From NCBI GenBank assembly GCA_947628025.1, contig CANQYH010000190.1, forward strand, positions 1-6,288: a stretch of 6,288 nt of DNA. Direction: 5' to 3'. Origin of the DNA: an uncultured Lachnospiraceae bacterium. GTDB lineage: Bacteria; Bacillota; Clostridia; Lachnospirales; Lachnospiraceae. This document shows, piece by piece, positions 1-4,972 of the stretch; positions within the stretch are counted from its first letter, which is position 1, and each line of letters starts with the position of its first letter. A program made the translations under genes and the position numbers. The notes beneath the pieces were generated by a model, which searched no databases, was not told the origin of the DNA, and saw nothing but the letters and a program-made list of their open reading frames with translations.

Positions 1-243
1 CTGCCGCTGATCCTGCCGCTGTTCTCCCTGTTTGCCAACGCGGTCACGCGCCGGGCCGAGTATCGGGCGGACGCCCACGCCGTCAGCGAGGGATACGGGC
101 CGGAGCTGATCTCCGCCCTCAAAAAACTGTCCCGCGACAGCCTCACGAACCTGGCTCCATCCCCCATCGAGGTCACGCTCTACTACTCCCACCCGACCCT
201 GAGCCAGCGGATCGCGGCGATCGAGCAGGCGGCCGGACGCTGA
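1..243 (+). CDS. M48 family (Ste24-type) membrane metalloprotease, C-terminal fragment
   Basis: Reading frame 1 is open from the window edge to TGA at 241-243 and gives the last 80 residues of a protein whose start lies outside the window. The hydrophobic opening (LPLILPLFSLFANAV) fits the end of a membrane segment. It is followed by RRAEYRADAHA, which matches the M48 E-x-x-x-D element: Glu20 of the fragment would be the third zinc ligand and Asp24 the conserved Asp. Near the end, YYSHPTLSQRIAAIE matches the conserved S-H-P-x-L-x-x-R-I motif of Ste24/CAAX-protease-1 and HtpX-like enzymes. Family members are integral-membrane zinc endopeptidases that cut prenylated or misfolded membrane proteins. 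The HExxH motif is not visible here, so activity cannot be judged. Ste24-type is preferred to HtpX because of the YYSHPTLSQRI ending. It converges on the AraC operon. Confidence 0.85.
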   Translation: MPLILPLFSLFANAVTRRAEYRADAHAVSEGYGPELISALKKLSRDSLTNLAPSPIEVTLYYSHPTLSQRIAAIEQAAGR

Positions 244-270
244 CCCGCGGCGTACTTACCCAGAGCAAAC

Positions 271-318
271 CCGTTTTGGCCCAGCCGGGAATCCGGTAAA
301 AACGGACCATAATTTTTT
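271..318 (+). terminator. Possible terminator hairpin downstream of the M48 gene
   Basis: CCGTTTT (271-277) pairs perfectly with AAAACGG (299-305). The loop holds a second small CCGG/CCGG hairpin (285-288 with 293-296). A run of six T lies at 313-318, seven bases past the stem, which is further than in a canonical intrinsic terminator. It begins 28 nt after the M48 stop codon. It may work alone or with the hairpin just downstream. Confidence 0.4.
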
Positions 319-321
319 CAT

Positions 322-362
322 ACAGACGGCCTGTTCCGCGCATCGCAGAGCAGGCCGTCCGT
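322..362. terminator. Strong hairpin in the convergent gap, probable shared terminator
   Basis: GACGGCCTG (325-333) is perfectly complementary to CAGGCCGTC (351-359). The helix extends inward by T-G, T-A and C-G pairs and outward, past one mismatch, by two more pairs. On the + strand it is followed by a moderately T-rich stretch (GTTTCCGATCTTTCTCTC). On the - strand the downstream side is A-rich, so a classical U-tract exists only for + strand transcripts. It lies between the convergent M48 and GyrI-like genes, about 28 nt past the stop of the latter, so it could block read-through from both sides. Confidence 0.5.
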
Positions 363-389
363 TTCCGATCTTTCTCTCGGTTTTCCGGT

Positions 390-890
390 TCATTCCACAA
401 AATAGCAATAATCGAGTATCACGTTGCCGTGCTCGTCGGGCGTCGTGTAGCGCGGGCACAAGCCGTTCTCGAACGACCACACGCGGCCGCGCTCATCGTG
501 CCGCACTTTCATTCCCGCACGCTCGAGCGCGCCGCGGCAGCCGCCGGTCTGGTGGGTGTCGCCGCCCTCCCTGCCGTAGATCCAGCAGGTGCCCAGCGCG
601 CACGCCGGGAGATCGATAAAATCAAACCCGCCGGGGACCGCGGTGCCTGCCGGCGTGAACATGCCGATAAAATATTCAAATTCATTCTCCCCGCGCATCT
701 CAAGCCCGACGTAGCCTCCGCCGTTCTCCCAGATTGCGAGGATCGAACCGACGCCTCCCATGGCCCGCTCAATCTCGTCGAACCAGCCGTTGGCGAACCA
801 TTCGCCCCAGTTGCCGTAACCGGCGTATTTCTTCCCAATAAAGCGCATCGCGGGCACTTCTTCCCTGTAAGTCTTGATGATTTCCGCCAT
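390..890 (-). CDS. Free-standing GyrI-like (AraC effector-binding type) small-molecule-binding protein
   Basis: The 166-residue protein has no DNA-binding segment and looks like a single GyrI-like/AraC_E_bind domain. Visible hallmarks are the aromatic-rich WGEWFANGWFDEIE near residues 28-41, the core strand EFEYFIGMFTP (70-80) that carries the conserved acidic ligand-contact position, and the tail CPRYTTPDEHGNVILDYCY (145-163), which is usual in clostridial members. Proteins of this fold bind small, often hydrophobic or cationic molecules, and some inactivate them; the ligand here is unknown. ATG at 890 is supported by GGAGG at 899-903 with good spacing. That site lies in the 21-nt gap after the AraC-type gene's stop codon, so the two genes are almost certainly co-transcribed. 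It may sequester the same ligand the regulator senses, which is inference. No signal peptide is seen, so it is probably cytoplasmic. Confidence 0.8.
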   Translation of the reverse strand: MAEIIKTYREEVPAMRFIGKKYAGYGNWGEWFANGWFDEIERAMGGVGSILAIWENGGGYVGLEMRGENEFEYFIGMFTPAGTAVPGGFDFIDLPACALGTCWIYGREGGDTHQTGGCRGALERAGMKVRHDERGRVWSFENGLCPRYTTPDEHGNVILDYCYFVE

Positions 891-911
891 GTTTTTATCC
901 TCCGTGGCATT

Positions 912-1751
912 TTATTCGGTTTTTATCCGTACCGGTACGAAGATCGTTTCGGAAAACAGCCTGCTTTCCTCGACATAGCGCTCGAACTCGTAGTCCCGGC
1001 GCCGTTCATAGCGGCTCTGCGGCAGCCAGACGTCCCGGATATAGTCCCACGTCCTGCCGACCGTGCGGATGAAGTCGATGTGCGTCGCAGGGGGCGTTTG
1101 GAACACGCCATAGAGCCCGCCCTGCAGCGAAAGCGTGACCGTGCCGCTCGTATCACCCGCCGCGTCGCGCTCGTCGACGCCGATCCAGTAATCGAGGCGC
1201 TTCGCGGTTTCGTTCCACCGGCACACGCCGTAGTCGGCGACGGTCCGTCCGCCCGAAAGCCGCGCCGAAAGTCCGTTTACATTGTACCTGTTCCAGAATT
1301 TCGTCGGATCGTCCTCGTCGCTCGGAAACGCGACGATGCGGAACGCGTCCAGCTCTACGATATCGCACAGCGGTCCCTCGCACTTTTGGACGAGTTCGAA
1401 CCGGCCGTATAGCTTCAGACTGTTTCCGTGCCGGCGGTACTCGGTCGGCAGAATATGGTGCTCCGCCTTGAACGCGCGTATGAAATTTTCTTTCGAGTTA
1501 AAGCCGTACTCAAACGCGATGTCGCTGATGGGGCGGCCGCCGTCGCCGCGCTCCATGCTCCCGACGATCTCGGAGATGCGGCGCTTTCTTATATAGCTGG
1601 CGGGCGTGAGCCCAACGAAACGCTTAAAAATGCGCAGAAAATGGTACTCCGAGTAACCGATGGCGGCGGCGACCTGTCCGACGCTTATGTCGTTTTTGAG
1701 ATTTTCCTCGATATAGTCGATCGCTTTCTGGATCGTAGAAAGGCTTTCCAT
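912..1751 (-). CDS. AraC family regulator with C-terminal GyrI-like effector-binding domain
   Basis: The 279-residue protein opens with the AraC/XylS DNA-binding domain. The first helix-turn-helix is at about residues 23-44 (SVGQVAAAIGYSEYHFLRIFK) and the second at about 74-96 (PISDIAFEYGFNSKENFIRAFK), ending in the typical LPTEYRR (101-107). Residues from about 113 to the end form a GyrI-like/Rob-type ligand-binding domain, recognisable from GGLYGVFQTPPATHIDFI and the RTWDYIRDVWLPQSRYERR segment. This N-terminal HTH plus C-terminal sensor order matches Rob/BltR-like regulators rather than AraC itself. Such proteins usually activate efflux or detoxification genes on binding a small molecule. 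The start ATG is preceded by AGGAG about five bases upstream. It is the first gene of an operon with the GyrI-like protein downstream, and a palindrome at its promoter suggests regulation there. The target genes and ligand cannot be told from this window. Confidence 0.9.
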   Translation of the reverse strand: MESLSTIQKAIDYIEENLKNDISVGQVAAAIGYSEYHFLRIFKRFVGLTPASYIRKRRISEIVGSMERGDGGRPISDIAFEYGFNSKENFIRAFKAEHHILPTEYRRHGNSLKLYGRFELVQKCEGPLCDIVELDAFRIVAFPSDEDDPTKFWNRYNVNGLSARLSGGRTVADYGVCRWNETAKRLDYWIGVDERDAAGDTSGTVTLSLQGGLYGVFQTPPATHIDFIRTVGRTWDYIRDVWLPQSRYERRRDYEFERYVEESRLFSETIFVPVRIKTE

Positions 1752-1762
1752 GCTGTCTCCTG

Positions 1763-1776
1763 TCTGTGATCACAGA
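1763..1776. promoter_or_regulatory. 14-bp perfect palindrome, candidate operator of the AraC operon
   Basis: TCTGTGATCACAGA is a perfect palindrome centred between 1769 and 1770. It lies between the extended -10 box (1780-1788) and the ribosome-binding site of the AraC-type gene, and covers the predicted transcription start near 1773. That is a typical repressor position. The half-site resembles TGTGA, but there is no 6-bp spacer, so it is not a standard CRP/FNR box. The protein that binds it is unknown. Confidence 0.45.
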
Positions 1777-1779
1777 GAT

Positions 1780-1788
1780 AGTATAGCA
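1780..1788 (-). promoter_or_regulatory. Extended -10 promoter of the AraC operon
   Basis: Read on the - strand this is TGC-TATACT, a good extended -10 element (TGn-TATAAT). No convincing -35 box is seen 16-18 bp upstream, which extended -10 promoters can tolerate. Transcription would start near 1773, leaving a leader of about 20 nt before the ATG at 1751. Confidence 0.55.
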
Positions 1789-1852
1789 TATGTCAGGCGC
1801 GCGGGATTGATAAAAATTGCGCTTTACAGATCCTTTTGCACGTACCCTTCTC

Positions 1853-1893
1853 AACAGGAACAAGGCCGGACACACGGAAAATATGTCCGGCCT
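1853..1893 (-). terminator. Probable intrinsic terminator of the solute-binding protein gene
   Basis: AGGCCGGACA (1863-1872) and TGTCCGGCCT (1884-1893) form a perfect 10-bp stem with an 11-nt loop. In the - strand transcript the stem is followed by TGTTCCTGTT, a modest U-rich tail. The hairpin begins about 29 nt after the stop codon at 1922-1924. It insulates the AraC operon, transcribed the same way further on. Confidence 0.65.
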
Positions 1894-1921
1894 GCTCTGG
1901 ATTGCGTGTCACTCTAAGGAT

Positions 1922-3619
1922 TTATTTGAATCCCTGCTCTTTCATGGCCTGATCGCCGGAAGCGGTAAAGGACTCGCCGCTGGATTGGGAATCATCACCG
2001 TTCGCGATTACGTACGCGGCGTTCCTGTTGACCAGAACGACACCGTTGGAGTTCATAGCGTGGCCCCAGTCGCAGACGACTCTGGAGTGCAGCCAGTCAT
2101 AGATCTCGGCATCCTGCTCGGTGCAGAAAGAGCCCAGCTCGCCCGGCGTATAGCCCAGGTTCACATACTCTTCGCCCTTGCTCTCGGCTTCCCACATCTT
2201 ATATCTTCCCTCTGCGCCGGCCGGGCCGCACAGGTCGACAAAATCTTTCGCGATCAAATGAAGAACGATGTCCGGAATGTCTTTCGCGTCAGCGGCACGG
2301 TACTCTGCTTTCGGAACCAGAACGTCGGTCCACATGGGCTGCACCGTCTTGTAGTTCTTGCCCAGGTTCGTATAGTTACCTCGGCAGGTTACGTACTTGG
2401 AATCCCACGGCCACGGAACGATGCCCCACTCGCCAAGGCTATCCTGCAGACTTTCCATCTGCCAGGCCTCTGCCATGGTGATCACATGGGTACCGGGGTC
2501 GTAGACCGTGCTCAGAGTATCCAAACCAAAAGTCTGGTAGGCAGAGATACCGCCGCCCTCCATGACCTCAACGTCCGTGATCGGATACGCAAGACCTAAC
2601 TGAAGCAGCTGTTTGTAGAAATCCAGAGCGGAACAATACGCTTTGTCAGCCATATGGATATCGCCGTCGGAATCAACGGAAACCACGCCGTTGGCTGCGG
2701 GAGCCATGGATACCCAGTGATTGGTATGTACGCCGATCGGATAGGTGCCGTCCGGCAGCTTGCTCTTCAGCTCGGTCAGGTACTCGATCGCGTCCTTATA
2801 GCTCCATTTGCCCTGCTCGAACAGGTCGGTCGGGGTCGTGTCCATACCGATGGACTCGAGGAAATCGCGGCTGTAGACCATAACGTAAACGCTGCCCATG
2901 TTATCATAGGTCCAGCCGTAAGTATGGCCGTCCCAGGTGCCGGCTTCCGTATAGATCGAACCCATCTGCAGCTGATCTACATCTGCCGTAATGTCGGTAA
3001 GATAATCACGCAGGCCAACAACGACATCGTCGCCCTGGCAGAAGATGTCGGCGTATGCTTCGCCGTCGTCGATGCCGGCCAGGATCATGTCCATGGTGGA
3101 GTAGTCTTCGTCTTCTTCCAGCTCGGTGTACTCGAATTGAATGTTATACTTCTCTTCTACCTGATGAGCGAAATCCCACATCGGGTTATCCTCGCTATTG
3201 TCGCTCAGGCTGCCGAATATACCGCCGCTGACACGAACGACCGCCCCGCCGAAATCATACTGAGAAGCCGCTTCCGTGGTCTCGGGCGCTGCCGGCGCAG
3301 AGGTCTGCTCCTTGGGCGGCATCTTCGTCCGCGTCTGTACCGCGCCGTTCTCTACCCACGCGCCGTCTGTGTTCACCGTGTACCCATCCGGCGTGGTCGT
3401 ATCGGCATACATATAACCGTTGGCATCAAAACAGTAACTCTCCTCAACGCCGTCCTGGTTCCCGTCGAGCCACTCCCAGCAGCTGACCGGATAACTGCCG
3501 TCGTCGTTCTGCCACCACCAGCCGACGTTGTCTTTCTTCCATTCTCCCGCAAAGGCCGTCAGGCTCATGGATGCCGCCATCACTACCGCAGCGGCTGCTG
3601 TCCAAAATCGCTTCCTCAT
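1922..3619 (-). CDS. Secreted extracellular solute-binding protein with N-terminal cell-wall-binding module
   Basis: The 565-residue protein has four parts. Residues 1-24 are a signal peptide: basic MRKR, an Ala/Val-rich core, and a signal peptidase I site after AFA. Residues about 25-92 are an aromatic, Gly-rich wall-binding module of the choline-binding-repeat type, with GWWWQ at 33-37, WEWLDG at 48-53, YCFDANGYMY at 62-71 and a DGAW ending. Residues about 93-120 are a Pro/Thr/Glu/Ala linker. Residues about 121-545 resemble a family-1 ABC solute-binding protein, with YADIFCQGDD near 189-198, YGWTYDNMGSVYVMVYSRD at 234-252 and FEQGKWSYKDAIEYL at 267-281. There is no lipobox Cys after the signal, so the wall module probably replaces the usual lipid anchor; this is inference. 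Sugars or oligosaccharides are typical ligands of the family, but the ligand is not readable here. No permease or ATPase genes are adjacent. GAGG at 3627-3630, seven bases before the ATG, supports the start. Confidence 0.85.
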   Translation of the reverse strand: MRKRFWTAAAAVVMAASMSLTAFAGEWKKDNVGWWWQNDDGSYPVSCWEWLDGNQDGVEESYCFDANGYMYADTTTPDGYTVNTDGAWVENGAVQTRTKMPPKEQTSAPAAPETTEAASQYDFGGAVVRVSGGIFGSLSDNSEDNPMWDFAHQVEEKYNIQFEYTELEEDEDYSTMDMILAGIDDGEAYADIFCQGDDVVVGLRDYLTDITADVDQLQMGSIYTEAGTWDGHTYGWTYDNMGSVYVMVYSRDFLESIGMDTTPTDLFEQGKWSYKDAIEYLTELKSKLPDGTYPIGVHTNHWVSMAPAANGVVSVDSDGDIHMADKAYCSALDFYKQLLQLGLAYPITDVEVMEGGGISAYQTFGLDTLSTVYDPGTHVITMAEAWQMESLQDSLGEWGIVPWPWDSKYVTCRGNYTNLGKNYKTVQPMWTDVLVPKAEYRAADAKDIPDIVLHLIAKDFVDLCGPAGAEGRYKMWEAESKGEEYVNLGYTPGELGSFCTEQDAEIYDWLHSRVVCDWGHAMNSNGVVLVNRNAAYVIANGDDSQSSGESFTASGDQAMKEQGFK

Positions 3620-3637
3620 AAAACATCCTCGCTTTCT

Positions 3638-3690
3638 GTGGAGTCATACCCCCCACTGGTAATTTATATCGGCTGCCTCGCAGCTTCGAT
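3638..3690 (-). promoter_or_regulatory. Structured 5' leader of the solute-binding protein mRNA
   Basis: The predicted transcript starts near 3719, giving a leader of about 100 nt. Within it, ATCGG/CGAT plus GCTGC/GCAGC (3668-3676 with 3680-3690) form a 9-bp helix with a two-base bulge. GTGGAG (3638-3643) can pair with CCCCAC (3651-3656) through one G-U pair in the RNA, just upstream of the ribosome-binding site. I do not recognise a known riboswitch class. The structures may simply protect the mRNA or tune translation. Confidence 0.3.
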
Positions 3691-3725
3691 CCTTACTTGG
3701 CCGAGCAACCATTTTCCAATAGTAC

Positions 3726-3754
3726 ATCATAACACAAATGTAGTTACGATACAA
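3726..3754 (-). promoter_or_regulatory. Promoter of the solute-binding protein gene
   Basis: On the - strand, TTGTAT (3749-3754), a 17-bp spacer and TATGAT (3726-3731) form a sigma-A-type promoter. The base triplet TGT directly before the -10 makes it an extended -10. The -35 hexamer matches the consensus only in its first three bases and lies inside a palindrome, so access of RNA polymerase is likely controlled by a repressor bound there. Confidence 0.6.
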
Positions 3755-3762
3755 GTTGTATC
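3748..3762. promoter_or_regulatory. Inverted repeat operator candidate in the divergent intergenic region
   Basis: GATACAAGTTGTATC is a perfect 7-1-7 inverted repeat. It covers the -35 box of the divergent solute-binding gene and lies 76 bp upstream of the XRE regulator start. Small XRE regulators typically bind such short symmetric sites as dimers, so the adjacent XRE protein is the natural candidate to bind it. That assignment is inference; the symmetry and position are seen directly. Confidence 0.55.
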
Positions 3763-3824
3763 TAATATAAATCTTATAAATCTCATTCTGGACGTAAAAT
3801 AGTTATACAGATGGTTATTGGAAA

Positions 3825-3830
3825 AGGTGG
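3825..3830 (+). promoter_or_regulatory. Ribosome-binding site fixing the XRE gene start at 3838
   Basis: AGGTGG ends seven bases before ATG 3838. The in-frame upstream ATG at 3811 has no Shine-Dalgarno-like sequence before it, only AT-rich DNA, and the nine residues it would add (MVIGKGGDV) include the translated ribosome-binding site. The 3838 start is therefore preferred. Confidence 0.75.
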
Positions 3831-3837
3831 TGACGTT

Positions 3838-4200
3838 ATGGATACGCATGATCGTTTGCAGCAGCTGCTGCGCGAGCGTAGATGGACGGAGTACAGGCTG
3901 GCAAAAGAGTGCGGGCTGGCACAGTCCACGATCGGCAATATTTTCCGCAGGAATACGATTCCGTCAATCGACACGCTGGAAACGATTTGCAAAGGATTCG
4001 GCATCACCCTGTCGCAGTTTTTTACGGACGAAAACCTTGTGGAACTGAGCCCCGAATTGAAAGAACTGTTCGACGCCTGGGTCTGCCTGAAGCCGAACCA
4101 GAAAAAAGCCGCGCTACTGATGCTGAAAGCCATGCGCAGCGACGCGGAGCAGGAGCCCTATGGCAATGATACGGATTTTAGCGAAGAACTGGCCAGATAA
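3838..4200 (+). CDS. XRE family helix-turn-helix transcriptional regulator
   Basis: The 120-residue protein has an N-terminal Cro/CI-type helix-turn-helix at about residues 5-62. Its core, RLAKECGLAQSTIGNIFR (20-37), is followed by the NTIPSIDTLETICKGFGI turn-helix region and the usual ITLSQFF ending. The remaining 55 or so residues are polar and partly helical (LSPELKELFDAW, KKAALLMLKAM), possibly for dimerisation, with an acidic tail. No ligand-binding or protease domain is visible. It is transcribed divergently from the solute-binding protein gene, and a perfect inverted repeat lies between them, so it probably represses that gene, itself, or both; this is inference. No convincing promoter is assigned: TATAAA boxes at 3766-3771 and 3775-3780 lack a well-spaced -35. 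A phage or mobile-element origin is possible but nothing nearby supports it. Confidence 0.85.
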   Translation: MDTHDRLQQLLRERRWTEYRLAKECGLAQSTIGNIFRRNTIPSIDTLETICKGFGITLSQFFTDENLVELSPELKELFDAWVCLKPNQKKAALLMLKAMRSDAEQEPYGNDTDFSEELAR

Positions 4201-4221
4201 ATGTTTTGAAACTGGCTTTTT
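4191..4221 (+). terminator. Weak possible terminator at the end of the XRE gene
   Basis: GCCAG (4192-4196) can pair with CTGGC (4212-4216), with a G-U pair outside, and is followed at once by TTTTT (4217-4221). The stem is only 5-6 bp, the loop is 15 nt, and the 5' arm overlaps the last codons of the gene. No better terminator is seen in the 78-bp convergent gap, and none was found for the toxin gene coming the other way. Confidence 0.35.
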
Positions 4222-4278
4222 GTAAGTCCGCACCATGGAGCAGCGCGTCCTAAAAGCGGTTTCCTCGTCTGGCCTCAT

Positions 4279-4530
4279 CTACAGTCTTTTATATACCTGG
4301 CCACGGTTATCTATATCAATCACGTATACAATCAATTGTCCATGATCTACGGTATATATAACCCTATAATCTCCAACGCGCAGTCTCAGTAAATCGCCAT
4401 GGCCTTTTACTTTTTTGATATCTTCGCCGTTCGGCAATTTTTCGATTGCACTCACAAGGCGTTTTCTTTCGGTTTGGGGCAATCGGTCAATAAATTTTTT
4501 GGCTGGCTTTTTGATGATAATTTGGTACAT
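4279..4530 (-). CDS. RelE/ParE family type II toxin
   Basis: The 83-residue basic protein has the RelE/ParE-type pattern. It opens with a beta strand (YQIIIKKPAKKFIDRLP), followed by two helices with PQTERKRLVSAIEKLPNG (18-35). Then comes the signature KVKGHGDLLRLRVGDYRVIYTV (40-61) and the final strands ending in NRGQVYKRL. Basic residues of the RelE active-site type are kept (Lys41, Arg49, Arg51, Arg56, Arg76) together with Tyr80, so it looks intact. RelE members cut mRNA in the ribosomal A site; ParE members poison gyrase. The RVGDYRVIY core is commonest in RelE/YoeB-like proteins, so mRNA cleavage is more likely but not certain. Its ATG overlaps the antitoxin stop by one base (TAATG), implying translational coupling; its own Shine-Dalgarno is a weak GGGGG about 13 nt upstream. 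Confidence 0.85.
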   Translation of the reverse strand: MYQIIIKKPAKKFIDRLPQTERKRLVSAIEKLPNGEDIKKVKGHGDLLRLRVGDYRVIYTVDHGQLIVYVIDIDNRGQVYKRL

Positions 4531-4748
4531 TAACCATCAAGCCCCCATTCTTTCATGCATTCTTCCAGTGTATAGCTTTTATCTTTTTCCGGATCCGGAT
4601 CATTTTCATAATTTTCAACCATTCGCTGGCAGAAAGCATCATCTGCTTCTTCGTCTGCCGCTACGCCCTGGACATACGCCAACACATAACCAATCTTATA
4701 ATCCGGAATAATATCCAATAATTGTATAATCTGTTCCTTACTGCTCAT
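4530..4748 (-). CDS. Putative antitoxin of the RelE-type toxin
   Basis: The 72-residue protein is strongly acidic, as expected for the partner of a basic toxin. Residues 1-30 (SSKEQIIQLLDIIPDYKIGYVLAYVQGV) look helical. The second half, rich in Asp and Glu (ADEEADDAFCQRM, NDPDPEKD) and ending in YTLEECMKEWGL, would wrap the toxin. No clear ribbon-helix-helix or HTH DNA-binding motif is recognised, so self-repression is not assured. Assignment rests on position: directly upstream of the toxin, overlapping by one base, with the usual antitoxin-first order and its own promoter. ATG 4748 is preceded by GAGGAG, about 11 nt upstream, a little long. The pair is more AT-rich than smpB or the AraC gene, which hints at acquisition. 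Confidence 0.7.
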   Translation of the reverse strand: MSSKEQIIQLLDIIPDYKIGYVLAYVQGVAADEEADDAFCQRMVENYENDPDPEKDKSYTLEECMKEWGLDG

Positions 4749-4775
4749 TTCGTTTTACACTCCTCTCCTCCGTTC

Positions 4776-4785
4776 GATAATTATC
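4776..4785. promoter_or_regulatory. Short palindrome downstream of the TA promoter
   Basis: GATAATTATC is a perfect 10-bp palindrome, a few bases downstream of the predicted start (about 4789) of the TA transcript. TA operons are often autoregulated from such sites, but a short AT-rich palindrome can arise by chance, so this is weak. Confidence 0.25.
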
Positions 4786-4795
4786 ACTTATCTAT

Positions 4796-4824
4796 ATCGT
4801 AACCCATTTTATATGTCATGTCAA
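4796..4824 (-). promoter_or_regulatory. Sigma-A promoter of the toxin-antitoxin operon
   Basis: On the - strand a consensus -35 TTGACA (4819-4824), a 17-bp spacer and TACGAT (4796-4801) form a strong housekeeping promoter. It lies about 48 bp upstream of the antitoxin ATG. The stretch from here back to the ssrA terminator holds no gene that I can support. Confidence 0.75.
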
Positions 4825-4942
4825 ATAGTAAAGGAAACATTATATATTACACAAACTTGTTCGGATGAGTGCGTCAAGGCGGACCATACCCATCGATCGT
4901 ACTCTTCAGATATTATGCAGCACAAAATGCAGCACGGAAAAG

Positions 4943-4968
4943 AAAAAAGCCCGCAACTACGAGCTTTT
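4943..4968 (-). terminator. Intrinsic terminator of ssrA
   Basis: In the - strand RNA, AGCUCG pairs with CGGGCU around the loop UAGUUG, including one U-G pair. The upstream A run extends the helix by pairing with the first U residues. Six T residues follow (complement of 4943-4948). It starts five bases after the mature tmRNA 3' end, which is the classical position. Confidence 0.9.
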
Positions 4969-4972
4969 CGGA

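Noticed and set aside
429..1412. Long + strand open frame (327 codons) antisense to the AraC and GyrI-like genes
   Set aside because: It is a GC-rich frame shadow: no ribosome-binding site, Ala/Arg-rich composition, and both genes on the other strand have clear domain matches.
1763..1776. CRP/FNR-type binding site
   Set aside because: TGTGA and TCACA are fused without the 6-bp spacer, so the site does not fit that family.
1817..2599. Open + strand frame (260 codons) over the 3' part of the solute-binding gene
   Set aside because: Shadow frame without a ribosome-binding site that also reads through the terminator hairpin.
2654..3802. Long + strand open frame (382 codons) antisense to the solute-binding protein gene
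   Set aside because: The opposite strand encodes a protein with signal peptide, wall module and binding domain. This frame has no recognisable domain or start signal.
3811..3837. Upstream ATG for the XRE gene
   Set aside because: No Shine-Dalgarno sequence precedes it, and the extra codons include the AGGTGG site that serves ATG 3838.
4915..4935. Direct repeat ATGCAGCAC (twice, 12-bp period) beyond the ssrA terminator
   Set aside because: ssrA is a common phage attachment site, but no copy of the ssrA 3' end, no integrase and no second att-like repeat is present in the window, so an integration scar cannot be supported.
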